Shown here: one piece after another, positions 1-7,647 of the stretch | Layout of the letters: every line of letters starts with the position of its first letter | Position numbering within the stretch: the stretch's first letter is position 1 | NCBI GenBank assembly: GCA_947166905.1 | Contig: CAMVFZ010000009.1 | Span: 45,599-109,598 of the forward strand | Length of the DNA stretch: 64,000 nt | DNA from: an uncultured Prevotellaceae bacterium | GTDB lineage: Bacteria > Bacteroidota > Bacteroidia > Bacteroidales > UBA932 | Direction: 5' to 3' | Position numbers and translations under genes: made by a program | Notes under the pieces: model-generated | Told to the model about the DNA's origin: nothing | The model's input: the letters and a program-made list of their open reading frames with translations, nothing else | Database searches by the model: none

Positions 1-776
1 ACGGAGACCCCAAGTACTGGGGCCGCAGGTCGCCGATCCTGTTCCCGATGGTGGGAAAGGTGTATGGCGGTTCCTTCCGCGTGGACGGCAAGGAATACCC
101 CATGGGGCAGCATGGGTTTGCGAGGGATTCGGAGTTTGCCTTTGACGGAGAGCGGTATGTGTTGGCTGGTTGTTCGCTGGAGAAGTATCCGTATAATTTT
201 GAGCTTTCGGTGAAGTATCGTGTTGATGGGCGGAGGTTTGTTGCCGAGTGGGAGGTACTGAATATCGATTCCCGCGATATTCACTTCCAGCTTGGCGCGC
301 ATCCGGCTCTGATGTTGCCGGATTACCACGAGGAGGATCCGGTTCACGGCTACCTGCAGTGCTTCGACGCTTCCGGTAGAATAGTGAAACAGCCTATGCT
401 CAGCCATGGCCTTGATGGCGGGTACCTCACCGAGCTTGATGCTCCCGTGCCCATGCCGGTAGATGAAGACGGTCTGCTGACCATCACTGGTGATACCTTC
501 GCCATCGATACATTCATGCTGGAGAACGGTTCCGTGAAGAGTGTCACGCTTCTGGACAAGAACAGGAAGCCATACATTACCGTCGGCAGTGACCAGACCG
601 AAGCCTACGGCATTTGGGCGCCTCATAAGTCTGGTTGCCCGTTCGTCTGCCTCGAACCTTGGTGCGGCATTACAGACATCGTCGGCTTCGACGGAGATAT
701 ATCGGAGCGATACCTTAACCATCGGCTCGCACCCGGTAAAAAGTTTGAATTTACTTACTGGATAGAAATCGCATAA
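1..776 (+). CDS. Aldose 1-epimerase family protein, 5' end outside window
   Basis: Member of the galactose mutarotase-like superfamily, which interconverts alpha and beta anomers of aldoses or hexose-6-phosphates in the cytosol. The reading frame is already open at base 3 (GDPKYWGRRSPILFPMVGK), matching the usual N-terminal region of this family, so the ATG at 48 is internal and the true start lies upstream of the window. Family-typical blocks include HGFARDSEF, the GAHPAL segment with its catalytic-region histidine, and the C-terminal CLEPWCGITD block. The gene ends 2 bp before the superoxide dismutase start, so the two are probably co-transcribed. The exact substrate cannot be told from sequence. 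Confidence 0.9.
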   Translation, partial: GDPKYWGRRSPILFPMVGKVYGGSFRVDGKEYPMGQHGFARDSEFAFDGERYVLAGCSLEKYPYNFELSVKYRVDGRRFVAEWEVLNIDSRDIHFQLGAHPALMLPDYHEEDPVHGYLQCFDASGRIVKQPMLSHGLDGGYLTELDAPVPMPVDEDGLLTITGDTFAIDTFMLENGSVKSVTLLDKNRKPYITVGSDQTEAYGIWAPHKSGCPFVCLEPWCGITDIVGFDGDISERYLNHRLAPGKKFEFTYWIEIA

Positions 777-778
777 TT

Positions 779-1387
779 ATGTTTACATTAATTACTTTAC
801 CATACGCACTCGATGCACTGGAGCCTGTTATCTCAAAGCAGACTTTGGAATTCCACCACGGCAAACACCTTCAGGCTTACGTAGATAACCTGAACAAGTT
901 GATTGCAGGTACCGAGCTTGAAGGCAAGAGCCTTGAGGAGATTGTGAAGGCTTCGACGGGTGGGGTGTTCAATAATGCCGGCCAGATTCTCAATCACGAA
1001 TTGTACTTTAGTCAATTCAAAGCAGCCTCTCCTGTCATTTCGACCGGCTCTACCCCCGTTATGCCCGACCTGATCGGGCATCTCAAATCCCAGATCGAAA
1101 AACAGTGGGGTAGTGTGGACGCCTTCAAGGCGGAGTTCGAAGCCAAGGGAACGGGTCTCTTCGGGAGTGGCTGGGTCTGGCTCCAGGCCAACGCCGAAGG
1201 CGAGCTGTCCATCGCCCAGTACGCTAATGCGGACAATCCGGTGGCGCACGGCTTCAAGCCGCTCCTGACCTTCGACGTCTGGGAACACGCGTACTACCTG
1301 GACTACCAGAACCGCCGGGCTGCGCATCTGCAGTCGCTGTGGGGGATAGTGGACTGGAGCGAAATCGAGAATCGGTACACGAAATAA
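779..1387 (+). CDS. sodB: Superoxide dismutase, Fe/Mn family
   Basis: Converts superoxide to oxygen and hydrogen peroxide in the cytosol. The 202-residue protein has the normal family layout: metal-ligand His26 in FHHGKH, His73 in LNHELYF, and Asp166 and His170 in DVWEHAYYLDY. Gln69 in NNAGQ is the position that favours iron in Fe-type enzymes. No signal peptide is seen. One oddity is that the linker between QF (79-80) and QWG (109-111) is several residues longer than usual and is encoded by a palindromic repeat-like sequence (positions 1031-1084) whose translation contains MPDLIGHL. All ligands are intact, so the enzyme should still fold. Confidence 0.95.
   Translation: MFTLITLPYALDALEPVISKQTLEFHHGKHLQAYVDNLNKLIAGTELEGKSLEEIVKASTGGVFNNAGQILNHELYFSQFKAASPVISTGSTPVMPDLIGHLKSQIEKQWGSVDAFKAEFEAKGTGLFGSGWVWLQANAEGELSIAQYANADNPVAHGFKPLLTFDVWEHAYYLDYQNRRAAHLQSLWGIVDWSEIENRYTK
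1031..1084. repeat. REP-like palindrome inside sodB
   Basis: Contains the perfect palindrome ATGCCCGA-cctga-TCGGGCAT at 1061-1081, preceded by a TGTCATTTCGACCGG segment. It resembles the intergenic palindrome at about 59022-59045 (tgccgg-acttgat-ccggca followed by tctcaa). It lies in frame in sodB and lengthens a surface loop. That this is an insertion rather than chance is inference from the shared motif. Confidence 0.6.
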
Positions 1388-1638
1388 ACAAAACATTATA
1401 TGAAGCAATTCGCAAACAACGGAAAATTAAAGTTACTGATCATTGTGGGGACGCGGCCGGAGATTATAAGATTGGCGGCGGTCATCGGCAAGTGCCGCAC
1501 GTACTTTGACTGCCTGCTGGCGCATACGGGCCAGAACTACGACTACAACCTCAACGGGGTGTTCTTCAAGGACCTCAAGCTGGCCGATCCGGACATCTAC
1601 CTGGAGGCCGTGGGCAGTGACCTGGGCGAGACCATGGG

Positions 1639-1710
1639 ACAACCGACGCCAAGCCGAGAGGCATCAAGCTCGCTTGAATGCCCGAGGCGCGAAGGAGGAA
1701 AACCGAAGGT
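1639..1710. repeat. Hairpin insertion element, copy A (in wecB fragment 1)
   Basis: A 72-nt insertion relative to the second wecB fragment, where GETMG joins directly to NIIAKS. It has a central hairpin, GCAT-CAAGC facing GCTTG-AATGC, and a GAAGGAGGAAAA segment near its 3' end. It is stop-free in the wecB frame and adds 24 residues. Confidence 0.75.
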
Positions 1711-1920
1711 TAACATCATTGCCAAGAGCTACCAGCTGATGGTGGCCACGGGGCCCGATGCCGTGCTGGTGCTGGGCGACACCAACAGCTGCCTGAGCGT
1801 CATCGGGGCCAAGCGCCTGCACATCCCCATCTTCCATATGGAGGCCGGCAACCGGTGCAAGGACGAGTGCCTGCCCGAGGAGACCAACCGCCGCATTGTG
1901 GACATCATCTCCGACGTGAA

Positions 1921-1995
1921 CCGACGCACGAGCGAGCGCAATGCCTTGATTTTCAATAGCATTGCCGAGCGAGAAGGAGGAAACGCGAAGCGTAA
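1921..1995. repeat. Hairpin insertion element, copy B (in wecB fragment 1)
   Basis: A 75-nt insertion relative to the second wecB fragment, between DVN and MAYS. It begins CCGACGCACGAGCGAG, has a hairpin GCAATGC facing GCATTGC, then CGAGCGAGAAGGAGGAAA. It is the same layout as the copies at 1639 and 4799 but has a different stem sequence. It is again stop-free in the host frame. Confidence 0.75.
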
Positions 1996-2035
1996 CATGG
2001 CCTACAGCGCGGCCGCTTAGGCCGATAGGACCGCG

Positions 2036-2074
2036 GAGGCCGATAGGCCGAGCACGAGCCCGGAAGGGCGAGAA
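2036..2074. repeat. Short double-hairpin repeat after wecB fragment 1
   Basis: GAGGCCGATAGGCCGAG followed by GAGCCCGGAAGGGCGAGA: two small GC hairpins. A nearly identical unit follows the second wecB fragment at 4906-4944, so both truncated copies end against the same kind of repeat. Confidence 0.65.
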
Positions 2075-2191
2075 CAAGAGAGCGAAGTAGTCATTATAAT
2101 AAGGAAATATAAACACGATAGAGGGAATAAATAAGGGAATAATTAATCCCTCAACCTCTCAGAAATAGATCTCTCAGACGAGATAAAATAG

Positions 2192-2199
2192 TATTTTTG
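2192..2199 (+). promoter_or_regulatory. Putative -7 promoter element for the ATPase pair
   Basis: TATTTTTG matches the Bacteroidales -7 consensus TAnnTTTG and lies 21 bp before the ATPase start codon. No convincing -33 TTTG was found, so the call rests on the -7 box and its placement in a 200-bp AT-rich gap. Confidence 0.45.
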
Positions 2200-2220
2200 C
2201 AGATAATAAAAGAATAAAGT

Positions 2221-3456
2221 ATGAGACATCTTATCATACGCAATATTGGGCCAGTCAAGTTTGCTGAGTTTGAGTTGAAAAGGTTCAACTTCATCATTGG
2301 CCCTCAGAGCAGTGGTAAAAGTACCATTGCCAAGATATTGAGTACCTGCAGTTGGGTGGAGAAGGAGGTGGCTACCACTATGGATGAGCATGCAGTTGCT
2401 GATGCGGCTGCATTCCGTGCCCTGATGGTTGATTTTCATAAGATGACGGATTACTTTGTCGAGGACTCTGAAATTCAGTTTGAAACGGATGTTATCAAGA
2501 TTTCACTAAAGGGTGAATCTTTCAACGTCCAACTCAAGAACCAGGAACTTTATCGCAGAGAGAAGATTTGCTATATTCCTTCGGAACGTAATTCTGTAAC
2601 CCTTCCGGAGCTTCAAGGCTATGAGTTCGGTCCAACAAACCTTCGCAGCTTCTTGTTTGACTGGTTTAATGCCAGAGAGTATTACGGGAAAGATAATAAA
2701 ACAGATATTCTGGATTTGGGTGTCCGTTATTTCTACGATCCTAATGAGAAGAAATTTAAGGACCGTATTGAACACGTAAACGGAAAAACATATCAGATTC
2801 CTCTTGGTAGTGCATCGAGTGGTTTGCAGTCGGTTATTCCTCTGCAAATAATGATTCAGTATTATTCAAGCCAATACTTTAAGACATTTGCTGATAAGAC
2901 TTCATATGACTCAGATGTCAAAACCAGGACGATTCAGGCGCGAGTTATCGACAAGTACGTTTTGAGTGTGGCTTATCCTGGATTCAACCCCCTTGAACGT
3001 AATGATTTGATTAAAAAGCAGAATAATCTTATCCATGAGGGGAATCCTGAAGCGAGAGAGCTGCTAAAGAAGTATAGAGAGGAGTTGGAACGTTTGACAG
3101 TTCCTGTACGTACAGCTTATATCGTAGAAGAACCTGAGCAGAACCTCTATCCCTCTACCCAGCGTGATCTGCTGAACTTCATTGTGGCTTCTTGTAATTG
3201 GGAGAGTGCGCATGCCCTCACCATTACTACTCATAGTCCGTATATTATCAACCAACTCAACTTGTTGCTCAAGGCTGCAGATAGGAACGAGCAGGTAAAT
3301 GGAGCGGCAATTAATTTCGATGAAATAAACGTATTCTCCGTGCAAGAAGGTGAGATTCGGGACTTGAAGGTGCAGAATGATGGCATACACCTGATTGATA
3401 CGGCAAAATTGTCGGAAGATATTACGGATATCTATGAGCAGTACGAGGCACTATGA
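2221..3456 (+). CDS. ABC/OLD-like AAA ATPase, probable defence ATPase
   Basis: A cytosolic ATPase of the RecF/OLD/AAA_15-AAA_21 type. Residues 27-35 are the Walker A GPQSSGKST. An ABC-like signature SASSGLQS lies near residue 210. Walker B is the YIVEEPEQNLYP segment near residue 300, and an H-loop follows in TTHSPYI. The 411-residue length leaves no room for a TOPRIM domain at the C-terminus, so it is not a full OLD nuclease. Its stop overlaps the next gene by 4 bp (ATGA), a sign of translational coupling. Two-gene units of such an ATPase with a toxic effector are typical of phage-defence systems (for example PARIS or Septu), but I cannot place it in a named one. Confidence 0.75.
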   Translation: MRHLIIRNIGPVKFAEFELKRFNFIIGPQSSGKSTIAKILSTCSWVEKEVATTMDEHAVADAAAFRALMVDFHKMTDYFVEDSEIQFETDVIKISLKGESFNVQLKNQELYRREKICYIPSERNSVTLPELQGYEFGPTNLRSFLFDWFNAREYYGKDNKTDILDLGVRYFYDPNEKKFKDRIEHVNGKTYQIPLGSASSGLQSVIPLQIMIQYYSSQYFKTFADKTSYDSDVKTRTIQARVIDKYVLSVAYPGFNPLERNDLIKKQNNLIHEGNPEARELLKKYREELERLTVPVRTAYIVEEPEQNLYPSTQRDLLNFIVASCNWESAHALTITTHSPYIINQLNLLLKAADRNEQVNGAAINFDEINVFSVQEGEIRDLKVQNDGIHLIDTAKLSEDITDIYEQYEAL

Positions 3457-4118
3457 TTAAGCAACTGATAGATAATCATTTTGCTAGCCATTACAAGCTG
3501 GGGCGTGTGGTAACGATTGATGAGAATCACACGACTGATAGCCGTTTTGACTTGAATGAGAACAGCGGTACGGCTATCGTTGCGTTTGGCAGTGGCTCTG
3601 CTTCATTTGAGAATGATGCTCAGCGTGATATCACAGTGCTGGACTATGAGGGGTATATTGACAAGTATTCTGGAACGCAATTCCATGCGGGGCGTATGAA
3701 ATGCGACTGCATTCTGGAGTCGGAAACAGGATCCACTGTCATCTTGGATGAAATAACAAGTTCTGTAAGTGGTATAGAGAATCTTCAAAAGCCCATCACG
3801 GGTAAAAAGGAGTATCCGGGTGGCAAGTTTGAGAAGGTTGAACAGCAATTGCTGATGTCATTGCAAACTTTGCATGATGTACCAGAGATTGCGCATCATC
3901 TTGATTCTCAGTTAAAGCGTGTTTGCCTGTGTTCGTATAAGCTTTACACTTCGGATACGATGGCTCTCATCGGTGACCCTGTCACAGCCTTCACTCGGGG
4001 AATGACAGAAGCAGAACGCCAAAGTGGAGAAAATGGCGTAAAGATATCTTGCCCGCAGATTGAGGCACTGGGATTTGAATACCGCCGAATATCACACGCA
4101 TTTGCGTATAGCATTTAA
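3453..4118 (+). CDS. Unknown partner of the ABC-like ATPase, putative effector
   Basis: A 221-residue protein I do not recognise. Its start codon overlaps the ATPase stop (ATGA), so the two are made together and probably act together. No signal peptide or membrane segment is visible. A region near residues 73-93 (MKCDCIL, then TVILDEITSS) has an Asp followed by a strand ending in E-x-T, which could be a weak variant of the D...E-x-K nuclease core; this is only suggestive. By analogy with ATPase-effector pairs it may be the toxic or nucleic-acid-acting subunit. Another possibility is a regulatory subunit without catalysis. Confidence 0.6.
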   Translation: MIKQLIDNHFASHYKLGRVVTIDENHTTDSRFDLNENSGTAIVAFGSGSASFENDAQRDITVLDYEGYIDKYSGTQFHAGRMKCDCILESETGSTVILDEITSSVSGIENLQKPITGKKEYPGGKFEKVEQQLLMSLQTLHDVPEIAHHLDSQLKRVCLCSYKLYTSDTMALIGDPVTAFTRGMTEAERQSGENGVKISCPQIEALGFEYRRISHAFAYSI

Positions 4119-4152
4119 TCCCACATGAGGGAATAAAAGTAACCCCAGCCTG

Positions 4153-4201
4153 ACCGGCGGAGCCGGTAGGGCGCGAGGCGAGGGGCGAAGCCCCGAGACG
4201 A
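4153..4201. repeat. GC hairpins between ATPase pair and wecB fragment 2
   Basis: Two perfect short palindromes, ACCGGC-gga-GCCGGT (4153-4167) and GGGGC-gaa-GCCCC (4182-4194), followed by a purine-rich GAGACGAGAAAGAGAAAGC run. The layout resembles the double-hairpin units at 2036 and 4906. It may act as a terminator for the ATPase pair, but there is no T-run. Confidence 0.5.
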
Positions 4202-4253
4202 GAAAGAGAAAGCAACGCGAGAATAGCAAGTAACGATAACAATTAAACAACAT

Positions 4254-4838
4254 ATGGAAATGTCACATTTCGCAAACAACGGCAAACTCAAGCTCCTCAT
4301 CATTGTGGGGACGCGGCCGGAGATTATAAGGTTGGCGGCGGTCATCGGCAAGTGCCGCACGTACTTTGACTGCCTGCTGGCGCATACGGGCCAGAACTAC
4401 GACTACAACCTCAATGGGGTGTTCTTCAAGGACCTCAAGCTGGCCGATCCGGACGTGTACCTGGAGGCCGTGGGCAGTGACCTGGGCGAGACCATGGGCA
4501 ATATCATTGCCAAGAGCTACCAGCTGATGGTGGCCACGGGGCCCGATGCCGTGCTGGTGCTGGGCGACACCAACAGCTGCCTGAGCGTCATCGGGGCCAA
4601 GCGCCTGCACATCCCCATCTTCCATATGGAGGCCGGCAACCGGTGCAAGGACGAGTGCCTGCCCGAGGAGACCAACCGCCGCATTGTGGACATCATCTCC
4701 GACGTCAATATGGCCTACAGCGAGCACGCCCGCCGCTACCTGGCCGACACCGGCCTCCCCAAGGAGCGCACCTACGTCACCGGCAGCCCCATGGCCGAAC
4801 CGACGCACGAGCGAGTGCAATACCAAGCCTGCGCTTGA
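4254..4838 (+). pseudogene. wecB: Truncated UDP-GlcNAc 2-epimerase fragment, copy 2
   Basis: A second, nearly identical N-terminal fragment of the WecB-type epimerase. It runs without insertions from VGTRPEIIRLA through HTGQNYDY, LGDTNS, HMEAGNR and LPEETNRRIVDIISDVN to TYVTGSPMAE (about residue 183), where a hairpin element replaces the rest and brings an early stop. The family normally continues for about another 190 residues with the catalytic C-terminal domain, which is not found in the window. Two ATGs (4254, 4260) can serve as start. Whether this half-protein is made is unknown; enzymatic activity is not expected. Confidence 0.85.
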
Positions 4839-4876
4839 GTATTGCCGAGCGAGCAGGAGGAAAAGCGTAGCGAAGC
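4799..4876. repeat. Hairpin insertion element, copy C (ends wecB fragment 2)
   Basis: Begins ACCGACGCACGAGCGAG like copy B. Its hairpin is GCAATACCAAGC facing GCTTGAGTATTGC, then GAGCGAGCAGGAGGAAAAGCGTAGCG. The stem differs from copies A and B at both arms, yet each copy pairs with itself. It supplies the stop codon of the second wecB fragment. Confidence 0.75.
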
Positions 4877-4905
4877 GGAGCTTAGCTGCTCCACGCCAAC
4901 CTGCC

Positions 4906-4944
4906 GAGGCCGATAGGCCGAGACCCGAGCCCGGAGGGCGAGAA
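4906..4944. repeat. Short double-hairpin repeat after wecB fragment 2
   Basis: GAGGCCGATAGGCCGAG then GAGCCCGGAGGGCGAGAAG, matching 2036-2074 almost base for base. The rest of the 255-bp gap up to 5093 is purine-rich degenerate repeat sequence (CGGAGATGG, CGAAGATGG, CGTAGATGA) with no convincing gene. Confidence 0.65.
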
Positions 4945-5093
4945 GAGAGGGGGAAGGCTCGGAGATGGTTCGAAGATGGCTCGTAGATGAGACGGCGATG
5001 AACGGCGAGCCGAAGGCGAGAACATAATAGGCAAAACTGATGAGAATCGTGGTGCTATTGTAAGTGTTTAAGAGTAATCATTAAGAGTATTAT

Positions 5094-5276
5094 ATGGGAA
5101 AAGAATCGAAGAAAAAGAAAAGGATAGTTTCTTTATTAACAATCATTATCTCTTTGCCTCTGTCAATATTGGGCGCTGCTTCGCAGAATATTGTTTTAGG
5201 TGTAGTATTTGGTTTTTTGCTAGCTATTGGAATAGATAGTTTTATTTCAACATTCAGCAAAACAAAGTTAGTATAG
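5094..5276 (+). CDS. Small membrane protein of unknown function
   Basis: A 60-residue protein with a strongly basic start (GKESKKKKR) and two closely spaced hydrophobic stretches, about residues 11-29 and 32-52, probably a helical hairpin in the inner membrane with both ends inside. It sits 14 bp before the beta-helix protein gene and opens the capsule operon. I do not recognise a family. The codon use is AT-rich like the genes that follow. Confidence 0.55.
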   Translation: MGKESKKKKRIVSLLTIIISLPLSILGAASQNIVLGVVFGFLLAIGIDSFISTFSKTKLV

Positions 5277-5290
5277 TTTTATATTAGGGG

Positions 5291-6859
5291 ATGATTAGAA
5301 TCTTGTCGATACTCAGTATTATTCTTTCGATGCTTTTGGCACCGAAGAAAGTATTTTTGTCTGACGATAGCATACCTATAGCTGAGCAGATAAAAGAAGA
5401 AAATACTAAGTATTACGTCTTAAATGATTTTGATCTTCAAGGGCAGACAGTTGAAATACCAAAGGGTTCTACACTCATATTCAAAAAGGGTGGAAAATTA
5501 AGAAACGGGATACTGTGCGGAAATGAGACTTTAATCCGTTCACCCAAACTAGATAATATACATTTCGCTGGGTCATTCGTTAACAATAGAATTAGCATTT
5601 CGGAAACAGCCTTTGGTAATGAAATAGATTTTTGGGGCATACTCCAGTCTTTTCAAAATGCAACTGTTAAACTTGACTGTGATATAACTCCATCATCATT
5701 TAATAGTCAAAATATTGAACTATCAAGATTGTGCATAGAGGGCAAGGGACACACAATCAATGTATCTAATTGCTTTCCAATCATCTATTGCCCGGTTGTG
5801 GAATTAAGCAATATTAGCTTTAATTGTTCATATGCTGACACTCGAGTTTTATATATTATTGGCTCAGGTGAACGTTTTTTTGTTGACAATTGCTCTTTTA
5901 CAAATATACCAGAAGTAGATTATCTATTATGCTCTCGTCTTTTTTCAAATGTAGAGATTAGTAATTGTAGCTTTGAGGGAACACTTCTTGACAATCCTCG
6001 TGCAAAACAGGCTACTTCTTGCATTATGCTTTACGAATGCAATGGTCATATCTCTGTTTGTAATAATTCAATCAACAATTGTTTTGGAATTGGAATTTGC
6101 GGACTAGGCTTCAAGAGAGATAAGAATTCAAAAATTATTATAGAAAGGAATTGTATAAATACTGTTTCAAATGGAGGAATAGCTTTTTCAGGTGGTGAAG
6201 TTGAGAATGTTATTATACGAAAGAATATTATTACTAATACGCATATCAGAGAAAAGCAGTTAGAAGGTGAAGGAACATGGGGAGAAAACAGTGCTATTAA
6301 TTTCCATGGTTTTCATAATGTCATTGTTGAAAAAAACACTATTGTAGATTGTGACAATTCATCTTGTTTTGATTTTGACGGCTCGCAATCAGGAGTAAAC
6401 GATGTCGTCAAAGGTGATGGTTTGGTTATTCAAAAAAATAAGTGTAATAATACAGGTGGAATCGCTCTGTTTGTTGTTAATGATGTCCTCTTTGAGAATA
6501 ATATAATAAATGCGAAGGATCTAGATTATTTACTGGCAATATCTGGTTCTAGAGATATAATTATTAGAAAGAACGAGATTTTCTTTAATTCATTAAAAAT
6601 GAAGGAATATCCTTTTTTTCTTCAGAATATTGGTCAAATTCATTCTGGTAATGTGTTAATTGACAATAATCGAGTCGCCTCAAATGGATGCTTTTTTGCC
6701 TGTATTGACAAATCATTTTCAGGGGTTTATACAATAACTGAAAGCAACCAAATTGTTTCGTCTAGCAATGACGATGGTTTTTTATTAGTAGAGGATCATA
6801 CAAATAGTAATTCAAAAGAGTGGAAAAAAGCAAAATTGAAAATAAAGAGTAATGATTGA
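5291..6859 (+). CDS. Secreted right-handed parallel beta-helix protein
   Basis: A 522-residue protein with an N-terminal hydrophobic segment (ILSILSIILSMLLA) that looks like a signal peptide or anchor. The rest is built of repeating coils of about 22-26 residues rich in Asn, Ile, Val and Gly (for example VIIRKNIITNT, VIVEKNTIVDC, IIIRKNEIFFN), the pattern of right-handed beta-helix proteins such as pectate lyases and polysaccharide epimerases or lyases. No catalytic set can be assigned. At the head of a capsule operon it could modify or degrade the exported polysaccharide. The start is chosen for the TAGGGG ribosome-binding-like sequence just upstream. Confidence 0.75.
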   Translation: MIRILSILSIILSMLLAPKKVFLSDDSIPIAEQIKEENTKYYVLNDFDLQGQTVEIPKGSTLIFKKGGKLRNGILCGNETLIRSPKLDNIHFAGSFVNNRISISETAFGNEIDFWGILQSFQNATVKLDCDITPSSFNSQNIELSRLCIEGKGHTINVSNCFPIIYCPVVELSNISFNCSYADTRVLYIIGSGERFFVDNCSFTNIPEVDYLLCSRLFSNVEISNCSFEGTLLDNPRAKQATSCIMLYECNGHISVCNNSINNCFGIGICGLGFKRDKNSKIIIERNCINTVSNGGIAFSGGEVENVIIRKNIITNTHIREKQLEGEGTWGENSAINFHGFHNVIVEKNTIVDCDNSSCFDFDGSQSGVNDVVKGDGLVIQKNKCNNTGGIALFVVNDVLFENNIINAKDLDYLLAISGSRDIIIRKNEIFFNSLKMKEYPFFLQNIGQIHSGNVLIDNNRVASNGCFFACIDKSFSGVYTITESNQIVSSSNDDGFLLVEDHTNSNSKEWKKAKLKIKSND

Positions 6860-6915
6860 ATTACTCATGACATGCTCTCACGTTATTTCAAGTATAATTT
6901 GTTATAATAAAGATA

Positions 6916-7647
6916 ATGAAAGCAGTTATTTTAGCAGCAGGATTAGGTACGCGTTTGCGTCCTATCACAAACGAGGTACCTAAATGTATGGTGCCAGTAA
7001 ATGGTATAAGGATTATTGACAAGCAGATAGATAACCTGCTGTCAAATGGTGTTGATGAAATCTATGTGGTGGATGGTTATAAGGCTGAGGTTCTAGCAGA
7101 GCACTTGAAAGCAAACTATCCCCAGGTACATATTGTATCTAACCCTCGTTATGCAGAGACGAATAACATGTATTCGCTTTACCTGACATCAAAGTATGTA
7201 AAGGGAGAAGAGTTTTTGCTGATGAATGCAGACGTTTATTTTGATTCCTGCATTATCAAGGGTATTATGGATGGTGAAGGCAGCCGCATTGCATGTGATA
7301 TTTCCCAATATCTTGAGGAATCCATGAAAATAACCGTCTTTGGGGATATCATTAAGCATATCAGTAAGAAAATCAGTGAAGAAGAGTACTATGCTGTTTC
7401 TATAGATGTATATCGTATATCCGCCGAGTCTTCCAAGGTCTTATTCAAAGAAGTCGAAGATACTATTATTGGTCGTAAAGACGAAAACTCTTGGACTGAA
7501 GTAGCTCTTGATAATATCTTCCATTTGACTACATTCAAACCCTATATCATCAATTATGCGAAAGGCCGTTGGTTTGAGATTGATAACCATGACGACCTTC
7601 ACAAGGCAGAAGAAATCTTCAAAGGCGACAAATTATGCAAGATTTAA
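6916..7647 (+). CDS. Sugar/polyol-phosphate nucleotidyltransferase
   Basis: A NTP_transferase-type enzyme that joins a nucleotide to a phosphorylated sugar or alcohol. The N-terminus has the signature VILAAGLGTRLRPITNEVPKCMVPVNG, abbreviated here as GLGTRLRP with the trailing PKCM lysine, and an LMNADVYFD metal-binding aspartate near residue 105. The length of 243 residues and the NNMYS motif resemble LicC-type cytidylyltransferases. The next gene starts inside its 3' end. Together with the HAD protein, the glycerol-phosphate-type dehydrogenase and a TagF-like transferase downstream, it most likely activates a glycerol phosphate as its CDP derivative, as Gtp2 does in pneumococcal CDP-2-glycerol synthesis. 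Confidence 0.8.
   Translation: MKAVILAAGLGTRLRPITNEVPKCMVPVNGIRIIDKQIDNLLSNGVDEIYVVDGYKAEVLAEHLKANYPQVHIVSNPRYAETNNMYSLYLTSKYVKGEEFLLMNADVYFDSCIIKGIMDGEGSRIACDISQYLEESMKITVFGDIIKHISKKISEEEYYAVSIDVYRISAESSKVLFKEVEDTIIGRKDENSWTEVALDNIFHLTTFKPYIINYAKGRWFEIDNHDDLHKAEEIFKGDKLCKI

Larger units (their letters stand above)
1400..2020 (+). pseudogene. wecB: Truncated UDP-GlcNAc 2-epimerase fragment, copy 1
   Basis: The N-terminal part of a non-hydrolysing UDP-N-acetylglucosamine 2-epimerase (WecB/MnaA/CapG family), which normally makes UDP-ManNAc-type sugars for surface polysaccharides. The nucleotide-binding start VGTRPEIIRLA, the HTGQNYDY block, LGDTNS and HMEAGNR are intact. The family is usually about 370-390 residues, but here homology stops after MAYS and the frame closes with AAA and a stop. 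Compared with the second fragment at 4254-4838, it carries two in-frame insertions (72 and 75 nt) that are hairpin repeats. The C-terminal half is absent from the window, so it is unlikely to be active. Confidence 0.85.

Noticed and set aside
2011..2018. NotI-like site GCGGCCGC as a cloning artefact
   Set aside because: It fits the surrounding natural GC hairpin repeats and no vector sequence is visible.
1400..2020. Functional wecB
   Set aside because: The C-terminal half is missing and two foreign insertions interrupt the N-terminal half; the intact epimerase-type gene in the window (36917) is NeuC-like.
4643..4986. Two Pro/Arg-rich frames overlapping wecB fragment 2
   Set aside because: Out-of-frame shadows of the conserved epimerase sequence and repeats.
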